From an uncultured Alphaproteobacteria bacterium (GTDB taxonomy: Bacteria > Pseudomonadota > Alphaproteobacteria > HIMB59 > GCA-002718135), in NCBI GenBank assembly GCA_902577945.1, contig CACHBB010000004.1:1-64000 (forward strand): a stretch of DNA of 64,000 nt. The letters are read 5' to 3'. The position numbers and the translations under genes are program-made. Positions 12,301 to 21,121 of the stretch are shown piece after piece; position 1 is the stretch's first letter; the number at the start of each line of letters is the position of its first letter. The notes beneath the pieces are model-generated. The model was given only the letters and a program-made list of their open reading frames with translations. It had not been told where the DNA came from and searched no databases.

Positions 12301-15300
12301 AAAACAGTACCTGTAGTTGCTCCTGCACTAATCGTAATATCATCGATGTTGCCCGAGCCATCGGTATAATCTGTACCTTCAGTCGCTGTTCCCGAAGTAT
12401 CTAAAGCAACGGTAATATCTGCATCTGTTGTACCAGATAATGTTGCCGTTAAGGTTAAAGATGATCCTGCATTCTCCGCAATAGTTGTATCACTTACTGC
12501 TAAAGTAACAGTTGGTGCACTTTCATCATCCGTTATTGTAATAGTTACTGATTGTGTTCCGTCTTCACTTGCATCTGCTCCTGATACACCGTCAATAGAA
12601 ACTATTGCTGTTTCACTTCCTTCATAAACACTATCATTGGTTGGTGTAAATAATACAGTTCCAGTTGTTGAATTAGCGGAAATAGTTATGTCATTTAAAT
12701 TTCCACTTCCATCGGTATAATCGGTTCCCTCTGTGCCTGTTCCACCAGTTCCAATTGTAACTGTTACATCTTCATCTGCTTTTCCAGATAGTGTCGCTGT
12801 AATAGTAAGAGATGATCCTGCATTCTCTGCAATACTATTTGCACTAACACTTAAAGCAACTGTTGGTGCACTTTCATCCTCTGTTATTGTAATGGTTACT
12901 GATTGTGTTCCACTCTCTGTAGCGCCACCTCCTGAAACAGATCCAATAGAAATAATAGCTGTTTCATTTCCTTCGTAAATGGCATCATTTGTTGGTGTAA
13001 AATTAACGGTACTTGTTGTACTACCGGCGCTAATAGAGATGTCATCAACATTACCACTTCCATCAGTGTAGTCTGTTCCTTCTGTTGATGTACCACCTGT
13101 ATCAATACCAACAGTTACTGTTTCATCAGTTGCACCAGATAAGGTTGCTGTTAAAGTTAATGATGTCCCTGCATTTTCTGCAATACTTGTATCGCTAACA
13201 GAAAGTGTTACAGTTGGTGCAGATTCATCTTCTGTTATTGTAACGGTAACAGATTGAGAACCACTCTCACTAGCACTTCCGCCGGAGACGCCATCAATCG
13301 TAATAGTTACAGTTTCATCATCTTCATAAATATTATCATCAGTTGGATCAACAGACGTTGTGCCTGTTGTGCTACCTGCACTAATAGTAATATCAGAAAT
13401 AGTTGCATAATCTGTTCCTTCTGTTCCACCTGATGCACCAATTGTAACGGTAACATCTTGGTATGTTGCATTTGATAATGTTGCGGTAATCGTAACAGTA
13501 CTAGAAGAATCTTCATCAATAGCTGGAGCACCTCTTGTTAGTGTTACTGTTGGTGCACTTTCATTATCGGTAATAGTAATTGTTACTGATTGAGTTCCAT
13601 TTTCTAATGCATCACCTCCTGAAACTGTATCAATGGACACCGTTGCTGTTTCATTTGATGTTGCATCATAAATACTATCATCTGTTGGCGTAAAAGTTGT
13701 CGTTCCTGTTAATGATCCAGCAGTAACAGTAATATTCGACAAAGATCCATAATCTGTTCCTTCAGTAGCACTACCAGATGTACCAAGTGTAACGGTAACA
13801 TCTTCTGATGCCGTTTTAGATAGCGTTGCCGTTAAGGTTAACGTTGAACCTGAATTTTCTGCAATCGATGCTGAGCTCACAGTTAACGTAACTCGAGGAA
13901 CACTTTCGTCATCTAAAATACTAATGGTAACAGATTGCGATCCACTCTCTGTAGCACCACCACCACTGACACCACTAATGGCAATTGTTGCAGTAACAGT
14001 ATCTGTTTCATCGGAGTCATCGGTTGGATCAAAAGTTGCTGTTCCTGTTGTGGAACCAGCACTAATAGTAATATCAGATATATTACCATAATCCGTTCCC
14101 TCTGTTGCCGTACCAGATGTACTAATTGCAATAGTTACATCTTGATAAGTTGCATTTGATAGTGTCGCTGTTAACGTAATAGTTGAAGCAGAATTTTCTG
14201 CAATACTAGTTGATGATGCTGCTAATGTAACAGTGGGTGCACTATCATCATCTGTTATTGTAATTGTTACTGATTGTGAACCACTCTCACTAGCACTTCC
14301 ACCTGAAACACCACTAATAGCAATGGTGGCAGTCTCATCGGATGCCGCATCATACAAACTATCATTTGTAGGTGTAAAGCTTACTGTACCTGTTGTTGAT
14401 CCAGCCGAAATAACAATGTCATCTAAATTTCCTGAACCATCGGTGTAATCCGTTCCCTCAGTTGCGGTACCACTTGTACTTAAAGCAACAGTGACATCAG
14501 CTGTTGTTGCAACTGATAACGTTGCAGTCAGTGTTAACGAAGAACCAGCATTCTCTGCAATTGTATTATCACTTGTTGCAAGTGTGACGGTTGGCGCTGA
14601 TTCATTTTCTGCAATTGTAACACTTACTTGTTGTGTTCCATTTTCAGTAACACCAGATTTTCCTGAAACACTTCCAATATCAATGGTCGCTGTTTCATCT
14701 CCTTCATAAATATTATCATCTGTTGGATCGAGTGTTGACGTACCTGTTGTTGCACCTACACTAATGGTAATATCCGAAATTGTTCCATAGTCTGTTCCCT
14801 CTGTTGCGGTACCAGATGTATCTAGTGCGACGGTAACAGCTGTATCTGTTACACCAGAAATAGTCGCCGTTAATGTGATAGTAGAAACAGAATTTTCATC
14901 TATTGACGCTGCACTTCTTGTTAACGTAATAGTTGGTGCTGATTCATCTTCAGAGATCGTAATAGTAACAGATTGTGAACCACTCTCACTAGCATCAGCT
15001 CCCGAAACACTACTAATAGCAATTATTGCCGTTTCATCACCTTCATACACACTGTCATTTGTTGGTGTGAAATTTACTGTACCAGTTGTAGATCCAGCAC
15101 TGATTGTAATGTCATCTATATTCCCTGACTCATCTGTATAATCGGTTCCTTCTGTAGAAGTTCCAGAAGTAGATAAAGCAACGGTTACAGCTTCATCGGC
15201 AGCACCTGATAACGTAGCAGTAATTGTTAAAGATGATCCAGCATTTTCGGCAATACTTGTTGCACTAACACTTAAAGCTACTGTAGGTGCAGATTCATCT

Positions 15301-18300
15301 TCTGAGATAGTAATAGTAACAGATTGAGAACCACTTTCACTAGCTCCTCCTCCAGATACACCAGTGATAGCAATCGTTGCTGTTTCATTTCCTTCATAAG
15401 TCGAATCATTAGTCGGAATAAAGTTTACTGTTCCTGTAGTTGATCCAGCACTAATAGTAATATCATCTATATTTCCTGACCCATCGGTGTAGTCCGTTCC
15501 TTCTGTTGCTGTACCAGAAGTTCCAATAGCTACTGTTACCGTTTCATCAGTTGCTCCACTTAAAGTTGCAGTTAATGTTAATGATGATCCTGCATTTTCC
15601 GCAATTGATGTATTACTAACTGTAAGAGTAACTGTTGGAGCACTTTCATTCTCTGTAATCGTAATGGTAACTGATTGCGTCCCACTTTCAGTTGCATCTG
15701 CACCAGAAACGGTATCAATAGCAATAACTGCTGCTTCATCATCTTCATAAATATTATCATCTGATGGATCAAAACTAACTGTACCAGTCGTAGAGCCAGC
15801 TGAAATTGTTATATCATCTAAATTACCTGCACCATCCGTATAATCAGTACCTTCCGTAGCTGCGCCGCTAGTACTTAATGATACAGTTACATCTTCATCC
15901 GCTATATTAGATAATGTTGCTGTTAAGGTAAGAGTAGAATTTGAATTCTCAGTTATACTACTTGCGCTTGTTGCTAGAGTTACCGTTGGTGCTGATTCAT
16001 CTTCTGTAATTGTAACGGTAACAGATTGAGAACCACTTTCACTAGCGCCTCCACCTGAAACGGTATCAATAGCAATAACTGCTGCTTCATCACCTTCATA
16101 TACTGCATCATTTGATGGATCAAAACTAACTGTACCAGTGGTAGAGCCAGCTGAAATTGTTATATCATCTAAGTTACCACTTCCATCTGTATAATCTGTT
16201 CCCTCTGTTGCAGCACCACTTGTACTCAAAGATACTGTTACAGCCTCATCTACTTTTATAGAAAGGGTTGCTGTTAATGTTACCGTTGATCCAGAGTTTT
16301 CAGCAATGGATGCAGCACTTCTTGTTAAAGTTACTGTTGGTGCTGATTCATTTTCTGTAATTGTTATTGTTACTGATTGCGTTCCACTCTCTGTTGCTCC
16401 ACCTCCTGAAACAGATGCAATAGAAATAATCGCTGTTTCATTTTCTTCATACACAGGATCTGATGCATCATCAGTTGGTGTGAAACTTATTGTACCAGTT
16501 GTACTTCCTGCACTAATCGTAATATCATCAAGATTACCACTACCATCGGTATAGTCTGTTCCTTCTGTTGCAGTTCCAGCTGTATCTATTCCAACCGTAA
16601 TATTTTCATCTGTTGCTCCTGATAGAGTTGCAGTCAGTGTTAACGAAGAACCAGCATTCTCTGCAATTGTATTATCACTTACAGTTAGAGTTACAGTCGG
16701 TGCAGATTCATCTTCTGAAATTGTAATCGTAACAGATTGTGATCCGCTCTCTGTTGCTCCACCTCCTGAAACAGATCCAATAGAAATTGTTGCACTTTCA
16801 TCATCCTCATAAATAGAGTCATTCGTTGGTGTAAAGTTAACTGTTCCTGTTGTGCTACCAGCGCTAATGGTTATGTCATCAATATTTCCTGACCCATCAG
16901 TGTAGTCCGTTCCCTCTGTTGCACCACCCGATGTATCAATACCAACAGTAACATCTTGGAATGTTGTACCTGATAAAGTTGCTGTTAAAGTTAAAGATGA
17001 TCCAGCATTCTCTGCAATAGACGTAGCACTAACACTTAAAGTAACAGTTGGAGCACTTTCATCATCATTAATAGTAATAGTAACTTTCTGATCTCCACTT
17101 TCACTAGCCCCTCCTCCTGATACACCACTTATAGAAATGATGGCAGTTTCATCTGAAGTAGCATCATATACATTATCATCTGTCGGCGTGAAGGTAGCTG
17201 TTCCAGTTGTTGATCCAGATGAAATAGTTATATCAGAAACTGTTCCATAATCTGTTCCCTCAGTTGCTGTACTTGAACTTGATAACGAAACAGTTACATC
17301 TTGACTAGTTGTTCCACTTAATGAAGCAGTAATTGTAATGGATGAATCAGCATTCTCGGCAATACTTGTTCCACTTGCTGCAAGTGTAACAGTAGGAGCA
17401 GATTCATCTTCGTTAATTGTAATTGTTACAGATTGTGTTCCATTTTCCGTTGCTGATCCACCACTAACCGTATCAATAGCAACTGTTGCTGTTTCATCTG
17501 TTGATGTTTCATACATATTGTCATTAGTAGGTGTGAACGTTGTTGTTCCTGTTGTTGATCCAGCGCTAATGGTAATATCAGATAGAGATCCATAATCTGT
17601 TCCCTCTGTTGCTGTACCACTAGTGCTAAGTGTAACGGTAATGTCTGAACCTGAAACAATTGAACTGGTTGCTGTTAAAGTTAAAGATGATCCTGCATTT
17701 TCTGCAATCGATGTTGCACTAACAGTTAATGTAACAGTTGGTGTTGCTTCATTATCATTTATCGTAATTGTGACTGATTGCGACCCACTCTCTGTTGCAT
17801 CAGCTCCTGAGACACTACTTATTGCAACTATAGCTGTTTCCGCTACATCAGAAATAATATCATCGGTTGGATCAAAAGTAGCCGTACCAGTTGTATTGCC
17901 GGCTGTAATTGTAATATCAGAAATTGTCCCGTAATCTGTTCCTTCCGTAGCAGTACCTGATGTAGAAATACCAACTGTAATGTTTTCATCGGTTTCTACA
18001 GATGAAGTAGCAGTAATGGTTAAGGTTGAGTCAGAATTCTCAGCAATACTTGAAGCACTAACAGAAAGTGTAATTGTTGGAGCACTTTCATCTTCAGAAA
18101 TGGTTATTGTAACAGCTTGAGTACCGTTTTCTGATGCTTCACCACCTGAAACACTATCAATAGAAATCGTTGCTGTTTCATCACCTTCATACACACTATC
18201 ATTTGTTGGTTTAAAACTAATTGTCTCTGTTGTATTGCCAGCTGTAATAACAAGATCATCGATATTCCCACTTCCATCAGTATAATCCGTTCCTTCTGTT

Positions 18301-19991
18301 GCAGTACCTGAAGTTGCAATAGTAACTGTAACATCAGCGGTTGTTGCAACTGATAACGTTGCAGTTAAAGTTAATACAGATCCAGAATTTTCATCAATAC
18401 TAGTTGCACTTGTTGATAGTGTTACAGTTGGCGCACTTTCATTCTCTTCAATTGTTAGTGTTACTGATTGAGATCCACTTTCAGTAGCACTTCCACCGGA
18501 AACACCGGTAATAGAAACAGTTGCTGTTTCATCAGTACTTGTTTCATATAAATTATCATCTGTTGGTGTAAATGATGCTGTCCCTGTAGTATCTCCAGAA
18601 GAAATAATAATATCAGAAATTGTTCCATAATCTGTTCCTTCTGTTGCACTACCAGATGTTCCAATTGAAACAGTTACATCTTCACTTGTGGGGTTAGATA
18701 AAGTTGCTGTTAAAGTAATAGAAGTGCCAGCATTCTCTTCAATACTCGATGAACTAGCAGCCAATGTAACTGTAGGTGCACTATCATTTTCTTCAATTGT
18801 TAATGTTACTGATTGAGACCCACTTTCAGTTGCTCCTCCTCCTGATACAGTGCCAATTGCAATCGTGGCCGTTTCATCTGTTGATGTTTCATACATACTA
18901 TCATCAGTTGGGGTGAATGTTGTTGTTCCTGTTGTTTCACCAGCACTAATGGTAATATCAGATATTGTTCCATAATCTGTTCCTTCTGTTGCAGTACCAG
19001 AAGTATCAAATGATACAGTGATATCTGAGCCAGAAATAATTGAACTTGTTGCTGTAAGGGTAATTGATGATCCTGCATTCTCTGCAATACTAGATGCACT
19101 AGCTGCCAAAGTTATAGTTGGAGCAGCTTCATCATCTACAATTGTTACAGTTTGAGAGTTTAAAGTATTTTTACAAAATGTAATATCTCCACCACTTGGA
19201 GTAAGACTGATATCAACCGTTTCATTTATATCCGAAATTGAATCATCTATAGTTGAAATTGAAAAAGATGTATTTGATCCATTTGCATTTATAATTTCAT
19301 AATCTGTGTCTTCAGTTGCAGAACCAGAAGTAGAAATAGTGTAAGATACTCCACCCGGAGCACCCGTAATGGTAAAATCAATAGTACTTGATGAATCTTC
19401 ATCAATTGAAGAAGAATTTTGGGATAATGAGGCATTAACGTTACATCTTATTTCATCATCACTATTTATAAGATAAAGAAAGTAGCCAGTTACAAGAGTT
19501 GCAAAATTTGTTTCTTGTTTGATCTGTTTTGCACTTTTATTATTTTCAATTATTTCAACAGTTGGAATATTTGAAAATAATTTTGGTAGAAGATCTGATT
19601 TTCTTAACTGAAAATCGCTAATAATTGCATCTTTACCTCTTAATAAACTGTCAATTGTAAAAATATGATTTGGATATTTTTTGATAAATTCATCAATCGT
19701 TAATTCAGGATTATTAGGGATATATTTTTTATCTATAAATTGATTTATATTTTTGCCAAAATTAACTCTATCATGAAAATTCTTTGGTAATTTTGTTTTA
19801 AAAGATTGGATTAAATTATCTTCTATTGATAAATTTTTAGAGTCTAAACAGCTTTGAAAATTCTTTTTATATTGCTCAAGATCTTCAGAATACTTAATAC
19901 ATTTATCAACCTCCTGAAATGTATTAAAATCAAACGCTAATAATTGAGAACTAGATAAAATTAGAAAAAGTGAAATAACTATTTTTTTCAT
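3387..19991 (-). CDS. giant secreted Calx-beta repeat protein with C-terminal S8 subtilase domain and beta-barrel-like C-terminus (autotransporter-like)
   Basis: One uninterrupted 5534-codon ORF. Signal peptide MKKIVISLFLILSSSQLLAF; about 38 repeats starting (D/E)SAPTVTL...IAENAG; subtilase Asp (IHIADFNCN), His (DYHCNAVATFAAG), Asn region (FANGNY), Ser (GGSSYTAPMVAGGVAL); C-terminal alternating beta pattern ending in aromatic W. Confidence 0.9.
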   Translation of the reverse strand: MKKIVISLFLILSSSQLLAFDFNTFQEVDKCIKYSEDLEQYKKNFQSCLDSKNLSIEDNLIQSFKTKLPKNFHDRVNFGKNINQFIDKKYIPNNPELTIDEFIKKYPNHIFTIDSLLRGKDAIISDFQLRKSDLLPKLFSNIPTVEIIENNKSAKQIKQETNFATLVTGYFLYLINSDDEIRCNVNASLSQNSSSIDEDSSSTIDFTITGAPGGVSYTISTSGSATEDTDYEIINANGSNTSFSISTIDDSISDINETVDISLTPSGGDITFCKNTLNSQTVTIVDDEAAPTITLAASASSIAENAGSSITLTATSSIISGSDITVSFDTSGTATEGTDYGTISDITISAGETTGTTTFTPTDDSMYETSTDETATIAIGTVSGGGATESGSQSVTLTIEENDSAPTVTLAASSSSIEENAGTSITLTATLSNPTSEDVTVSIGTSGSATEGTDYGTISDIIISSGDTTGTASFTPTDDNLYETSTDETATVSITGVSGGSATESGSQSVTLTIEENESAPTVTLSTSATSIDENSGSVLTLTATLSVATTADVTVTIATSGTATEGTDYTDGSGNIDDLVITAGNTTETISFKPTNDSVYEGDETATISIDSVSGGEASENGTQAVTITISEDESAPTITLSVSASSIAENSDSTLTITATSSVETDENITVGISTSGTATEGTDYGTISDITITAGNTTGTATFDPTDDIISDVAETAIVAISSVSGADATESGSQSVTITINDNEATPTVTLTVSATSIAENAGSSLTLTATSSIVSGSDITVTLSTSGTATEGTDYGSLSDITISAGSTTGTTTFTPTNDNMYETSTDETATVAIDTVSGGSATENGTQSVTITINEDESAPTVTLAASGTSIAENADSSITITASLSGTTSQDVTVSLSSSSTATEGTDYGTVSDITISSGSTTGTATFTPTDDNVYDATSDETAIISISGVSGGGASESGDQKVTITINDDESAPTVTLSVSATSIAENAGSSLTLTATLSGTTFQDVTVGIDTSGGATEGTDYTDGSGNIDDITISAGSTTGTVNFTPTNDSIYEDDESATISIGSVSGGGATESGSQSVTITISEDESAPTVTLTVSDNTIAENAGSSLTLTATLSGATDENITVGIDTAGTATEGTDYTDGSGNLDDITISAGSTTGTISFTPTDDASDPVYEENETAIISIASVSGGGATESGTQSVTITITENESAPTVTLTRSAASIAENSGSTVTLTATLSIKVDEAVTVSLSTSGAATEGTDYTDGSGNLDDITISAGSTTGTVSFDPSNDAVYEGDEAAVIAIDTVSGGGASESGSQSVTVTITEDESAPTVTLATSASSITENSNSTLTLTATLSNIADEDVTVSLSTSGAATEGTDYTDGAGNLDDITISAGSTTGTVSFDPSDDNIYEDDEAAVIAIDTVSGADATESGTQSVTITITENESAPTVTLTVSNTSIAENAGSSLTLTATLSGATDETVTVAIGTSGTATEGTDYTDGSGNIDDITISAGSTTGTVNFIPTNDSTYEGNETATIAITGVSGGGASESGSQSVTITISEDESAPTVALSVSATSIAENAGSSLTITATLSGAADEAVTVALSTSGTSTEGTDYTDESGNIDDITISAGSTTGTVNFTPTNDSVYEGDETAIIAISSVSGADASESGSQSVTITISEDESAPTITLTRSAASIDENSVSTITLTATISGVTDTAVTVALDTSGTATEGTDYGTISDITISVGATTGTSTLDPTDDNIYEGDETATIDIGSVSGKSGVTENGTQQVSVTIAENESAPTVTLATSDNTIAENAGSSLTLTATLSVATTADVTVALSTSGTATEGTDYTDGSGNLDDIVISAGSTTGTVSFTPTNDSLYDAASDETATIAISGVSGGSASESGSQSVTITITDDDSAPTVTLAASSTSIAENSASTITLTATLSNATYQDVTIAISTSGTATEGTDYGNISDITISAGSTTGTATFDPTDDSDETDTVTATIAISGVSGGGATESGSQSVTISILDDESVPRVTLTVSSASIAENSGSTLTLTATLSKTASEDVTVTLGTSGSATEGTDYGSLSNITVTAGSLTGTTTFTPTDDSIYDATSNETATVSIDTVSGGDALENGTQSVTITITDNESAPTVTLTRGAPAIDEDSSSTVTITATLSNATYQDVTVTIGASGGTEGTDYATISDITISAGSTTGTTSVDPTDDNIYEDDETVTITIDGVSGGSASESGSQSVTVTITEDESAPTVTLSVSDTSIAENAGTSLTLTATLSGATDETVTVGIDTGGTSTEGTDYTDGSGNVDDISISAGSTTSTVNFTPTNDAIYEGNETAIISIGSVSGGGATESGTQSVTITITEDESAPTVALSVSANSIAENAGSSLTITATLSGKADEDVTVTIGTGGTGTEGTDYTDGSGNLNDITISANSTTGTVLFTPTNDSVYEGSETAIVSIDGVSGADASEDGTQSVTITITDDESAPTVTLAVSDTTIAENAGSSLTLTATLSGTTDADITVALDTSGTATEGTDYTDGSGNIDDITISAGATTGTVLFTPTNDSIYDATSNETATISINGVSGKTGVAENSTPQAVTITITDDESAPTVTLAAASSSIAENSSDTITLTATVSTATFQDVTVSIDGTGGTGTEGTDFGTVSDITISAGSTTGTVTFDPTDDNVYEGNETAGISVSGVSGGGASESGTQAVTITITENESAPTVTLSTSGSSIAENAGSSLTLTATLSVATTADVTVALSTSGTATEGTDYTDGSGNIDDITISAGSTTGTVNFTPTNDSVYEGDETATVAISSVSGGSATESGTQSVTITISEDESAPTVTLTVSDTSIAENAGSSLTITATLSTATTADVTVTIGTAGTATEGTDYTDGSGNLDDITISAGSTTGTVSFTPTDDASDPVYEENETAIISIDGVSGGSATESGSQSVTITITENESAPTVTLARSAASIAENSGSTVTLTATLSIKVDEAVTVALSTSGAATEGTDYGTISDITISAGSTTGTATFDPTNDAVYEDDEAAVIAIDTVSGGGASESGSQSVTVTITEDESEPTVTLAVSATSIAENAGTSLTLTATLSGATDQNVTVVLGTSGTATEGTDYTDGSGNVDDITISAGSTTGTVNFTPTDDSVYEGNETATIAISSVTGEASESGTQAVTITITENESAPTVTLSIKIDSLGYDYASTSIRENNSSTSLKIEAKLSGATDEDVTVALSTSGTATEGTDYTDGSGNLDDITISAGSTTGSVNFTLTDDSVYEGDETATIAISSVSGGSATESGSQSATITIQDNESAGSVTLTVSATSIAENAGSSLTITATLSSTSDEDVTVALSTSGTATEGTDYTDGSGAIDDITISAGSTTGTVNFTPTNDSVYEDDETATVAISSVSGGDASENGDQSVTITITEDESAPTVTLTVSDTTIAENAGSSLTLTATLSVATTADVTVALSTSGTATEGTDYTDGSGNLDDITISAGATTGTVLFTPTNDSVYEGNETATVAINSVSGGSATESGSQSATITITDNESAPTVTLSTSATSIAENAGSSLTLTATLSVATTADVTVALSTSGTATEGTDYTDGSGSIDDIVISAGSTTGTVNFTPTDDSIYDATSNETATIDISGVSGGSATEDGTQNVTITITDDESAPTVTLSKGADAIDEDSSSTVAITATLSNATFQDVTVTIDGTGGTGTEGTDFATVSDITISAGSTTGTAAVDPTNDNVYEGDETAGISISGVSGGSATESGSQSVTVTITEDESAPVVSLAVDASSIAENSGSTITLTATLSGTTDEDITVALDTSGTSTEGTDYSDDGGTSNLDDITISAGATTGTVTFDPTNDSVYEGNETAIIAINGVSGKTGVAENSTPQEVTITITDDESAPTVTLAVSATSIAENAGSSLTLTATLSGTTDSAITVTLDTSGTATEGTDYGNLSDITISAGATTGTVSFTPTNDSIYDATSNETAVIAINSVSGKTGVAENSTPQEVTITITDDESAPTVTMTLNNCSNTNSISSTVSESAGASCITAILSGATFQTVTVSVTLGGTASSADYSSDYLASGDITINAGNTQASYSFDPTADSLYEGNETLVVSMSNVSGGGATESGTQSITITITDGDSAPTVTLTTSDTSIAENAGTSLTLTATLSVATTADVTVALSTSGTATEGTDYTDGSGTIDDMTISAGSTTTTANFTPTNDSTVEGNETATIAIDTVSGGSATEDGNQSVTITITDDDSGNFSVADVTVAEDVGNATITVALSSAYSSSQTIQYATSAGTATAGSDYTTTNGTLTFSAGDTSKTFTVAITNDTLDENNETVTITLSNPSSGTITGGTGTLTITDNDSAPTLSINSPSSTNESSTSTNMTVTLSAASGKDVTVDYDSSNGTATAGSDYTATDGTLTISAGATTGNIPVTVIQDNVYEGNETVTMTLSSPSNATINSGDETGTFTITEDDSAPTVALSVASSSIAENSGSSVVMTATLSGATDENITVDLSFSGATEGTDFTDGSGSVDNITISALSTTGTVNFTPEDDSVYEGNEAVTVSINTVSGKSGVLEDGTQTQTITITENESAPTVSLSTSSTSVYDNGSNITLTATSTQVADEDITVVIGTSGTATETSDYAEISNITISAGATTGTATFNPTEDTVNEGSETATISISSVSGADSSTSGTTSVSITITEYALRTATAFADSGSDSVTSSSVASDAQYSNIDTHLVGSSVHPYTQMRINEVQAMTDGSNYLTGVGQTIHIADFNCNTNVPVFNNKTIYNLDDGGSGESTFQNDTATDYHCNAVATFAAGDNTAGTSSLFSGVAPDADLVLSSIPDTQGTYDGDDFAADLDAARGYSAIASNNSWGQKDTSTSMKDATEFQTLYDNNKASFTMDQIAGYNFSGNASVPAAQTSDWQTYVTALDNFQQSGVIVFANGNYSTDSDASWLAALPYWYNGGTDNLGNSLEDLSDAWLSVIWADFTGTDMSGITESEFTLYGNPCGKAREFCLTADSYATNHQTYYDESTGTSYYATLQVGGSSYTAPMVAGGVALVKQAFPNHTPEQIVDRILASANNGWFTPAGNTTFTTHGASIKHGYHNTWGHGLPDFMAAMSPITSNANPASITTGNTNHVGQNNGNNDQTYLSETRYDVAATTLSVPGLMGDAISEGLSNETGYFYDGLNGGFKFNMSSLLNDEKTIQKPPAYNINKDLAKLGQIKDNTQFESEFNAANALSYTTDEEKTAYITLESPNAAIQKFASFNNGNNFYFGPQRNPFVGKTNGLGVNSEYTIGNIKAVLGYHNSEYKGEELDNELKTETLAASFELDTDENTKVEFLIGTLDEKDTFLFSEGKGALGYRNANPNSLFTGMNLGKRIDNLSLSFSGTLGQSRMDNANHSLIEGTTNVISSSLNASISLHNLQGKQNKLSFSVSQPNRIESGALKVRIPGLADLDGNIPYAYKEIDLESSGRQLDMSINYTQSFSNNVDIGINLSQINDYNHVEGNDSGIRMSLTGQYKW
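5860..19450 (-). repeat. tandem array of Calx-beta-like coding repeats (about 38 recognisable units plus a degenerate first unit, each about 110-120 codons)
   Basis: Counted by eye from the translation using the repeated (D/E)SAPTVTL / TATEGTDY / VSGGxATESGxQSVTITI landmarks. Confidence 0.85.
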
Positions 19992-20121
19992 AAAAAGCTT
20001 ATTTTATTTATGAATCTATAAAGATTTTTGTCTAATTTTTAAGTAAAACAAGTATTGAGCAAAATTTTAATAATAAATAAATGTAAATTATTTATAAAAA
20101 AAATATATATTTTTCAATTAA

Positions 20122-21036
20122 TTATAATAAATTTCTAATATTATTAATTAATTCTTTTGCTATTTTAATATTTTCTTCAAAATAAGGGTAATGTTTAGGT
20201 AATAATTCAAAATTAAAATTAGTATTTTTAGGAAATTGCAATTCATCAAATATTTCATCAAAGGGGATATTACCCCATCCTAATGGCAAATGAATATCAC
20301 CCAAACCATAACTAACTGCTTCAGATTTATAAAACGTTGGCATTTTTTGCAATAATCCAAAAGAGTCGTGCATGTGGAGATGCTCACTTAATGGAGCCAT
20401 TGTTTTTATTTCACTTATATAATCAGCATTATTATAATTACAGTTAATATAAGCGTGGGAAAAATCTAAACATGCTTTAATTCTTTTATGATTGATTTGA
20501 TTTAAATTATGCGCAATTTCACTTGGTAAAGGAGCGTAAGCCTCCATATTAAATGGAAATAAGCACTCAATAGCTAGAGTAACGTTACAAGAATCAGCTA
20601 AACTCGATAATTCTTCATAACACTCGTTTTGTTTTTCTAATAATTCACTGTAATGATTTTTATCTTCAAATATTTTTTTGGTTGTATATCCAAAATGGGT
20701 CACTAAATGCGAAGCACCTAATTCACCTGATACTTCAATATTTTTTTTTAAAACCTCTTTGTGATCAGTAAAAAACTCTTCATCCATTAAGTTTACTGAA
20801 AGTTCTCCGTGAACAGTATAATTAAAGTCAAAAGTAGAAATAATTTTTTTTAGTTTATCTATTTCGGGTTTAAAAATTTTTTTTCCCACAATTATATCTA
20901 AAGCATAAATTGGTAATTCTATTGAATCTACTTCTAATAATTTAAATTGAGTAAGTTCTCCTTCTAGAATTTCTAAATTACTACTACTATTATTGTTTAC
21001 AGATGTTCCAGTAATTGAAAATCCAACTTTATTCAT
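20122..21036 (-). CDS. sugar phosphate isomerase/epimerase-type TIM barrel (AP endonuclease family 2)
   Basis: VHGELSVNL, SHLVTHFGY, LAIECLFPF, ACLDFSHAYIN, HLHMHDSFG, HLPLGWGNIPFDEIF are the conserved metal-site strands of this fold. Confidence 0.75.
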   Translation of the reverse strand: MNKVGFSITGTSVNNNSSSNLEILEGELTQFKLLEVDSIELPIYALDIIVGKKIFKPEIDKLKKIISTFDFNYTVHGELSVNLMDEEFFTDHKEVLKKNIEVSGELGASHLVTHFGYTTKKIFEDKNHYSELLEKQNECYEELSSLADSCNVTLAIECLFPFNMEAYAPLPSEIAHNLNQINHKRIKACLDFSHAYINCNYNNADYISEIKTMAPLSEHLHMHDSFGLLQKMPTFYKSEAVSYGLGDIHLPLGWGNIPFDEIFDELQFPKNTNFNFELLPKHYPYFEENIKIAKELINNIRNLL

Positions 21037-21121
21037 AAATTTTCAAGTAGGTTATATTTATTAAAATAATGTTAAGAAAAAAAAACTTTTTTAATTTTAT
21101 ATTCTTAGTAAAGTAATCATA

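Noticed and set aside
3860-19099. Numerous 60-112 aa ORFs on both strands inside the giant gene (for example 6340-6645, 11326-11664, 17623-17934)
   Set aside because: Low-complexity shadow ORFs produced by the repetitive coding sequence in alternate frames; no RBS or recognisable domains.
5860-19450. Regularly spaced direct repeats suggestive of CRISPR or satellite DNA
   Set aside because: Repeats are about 350 bp, lie in one continuous reading frame and translate to Calx-beta units; there is no short-repeat/spacer structure.
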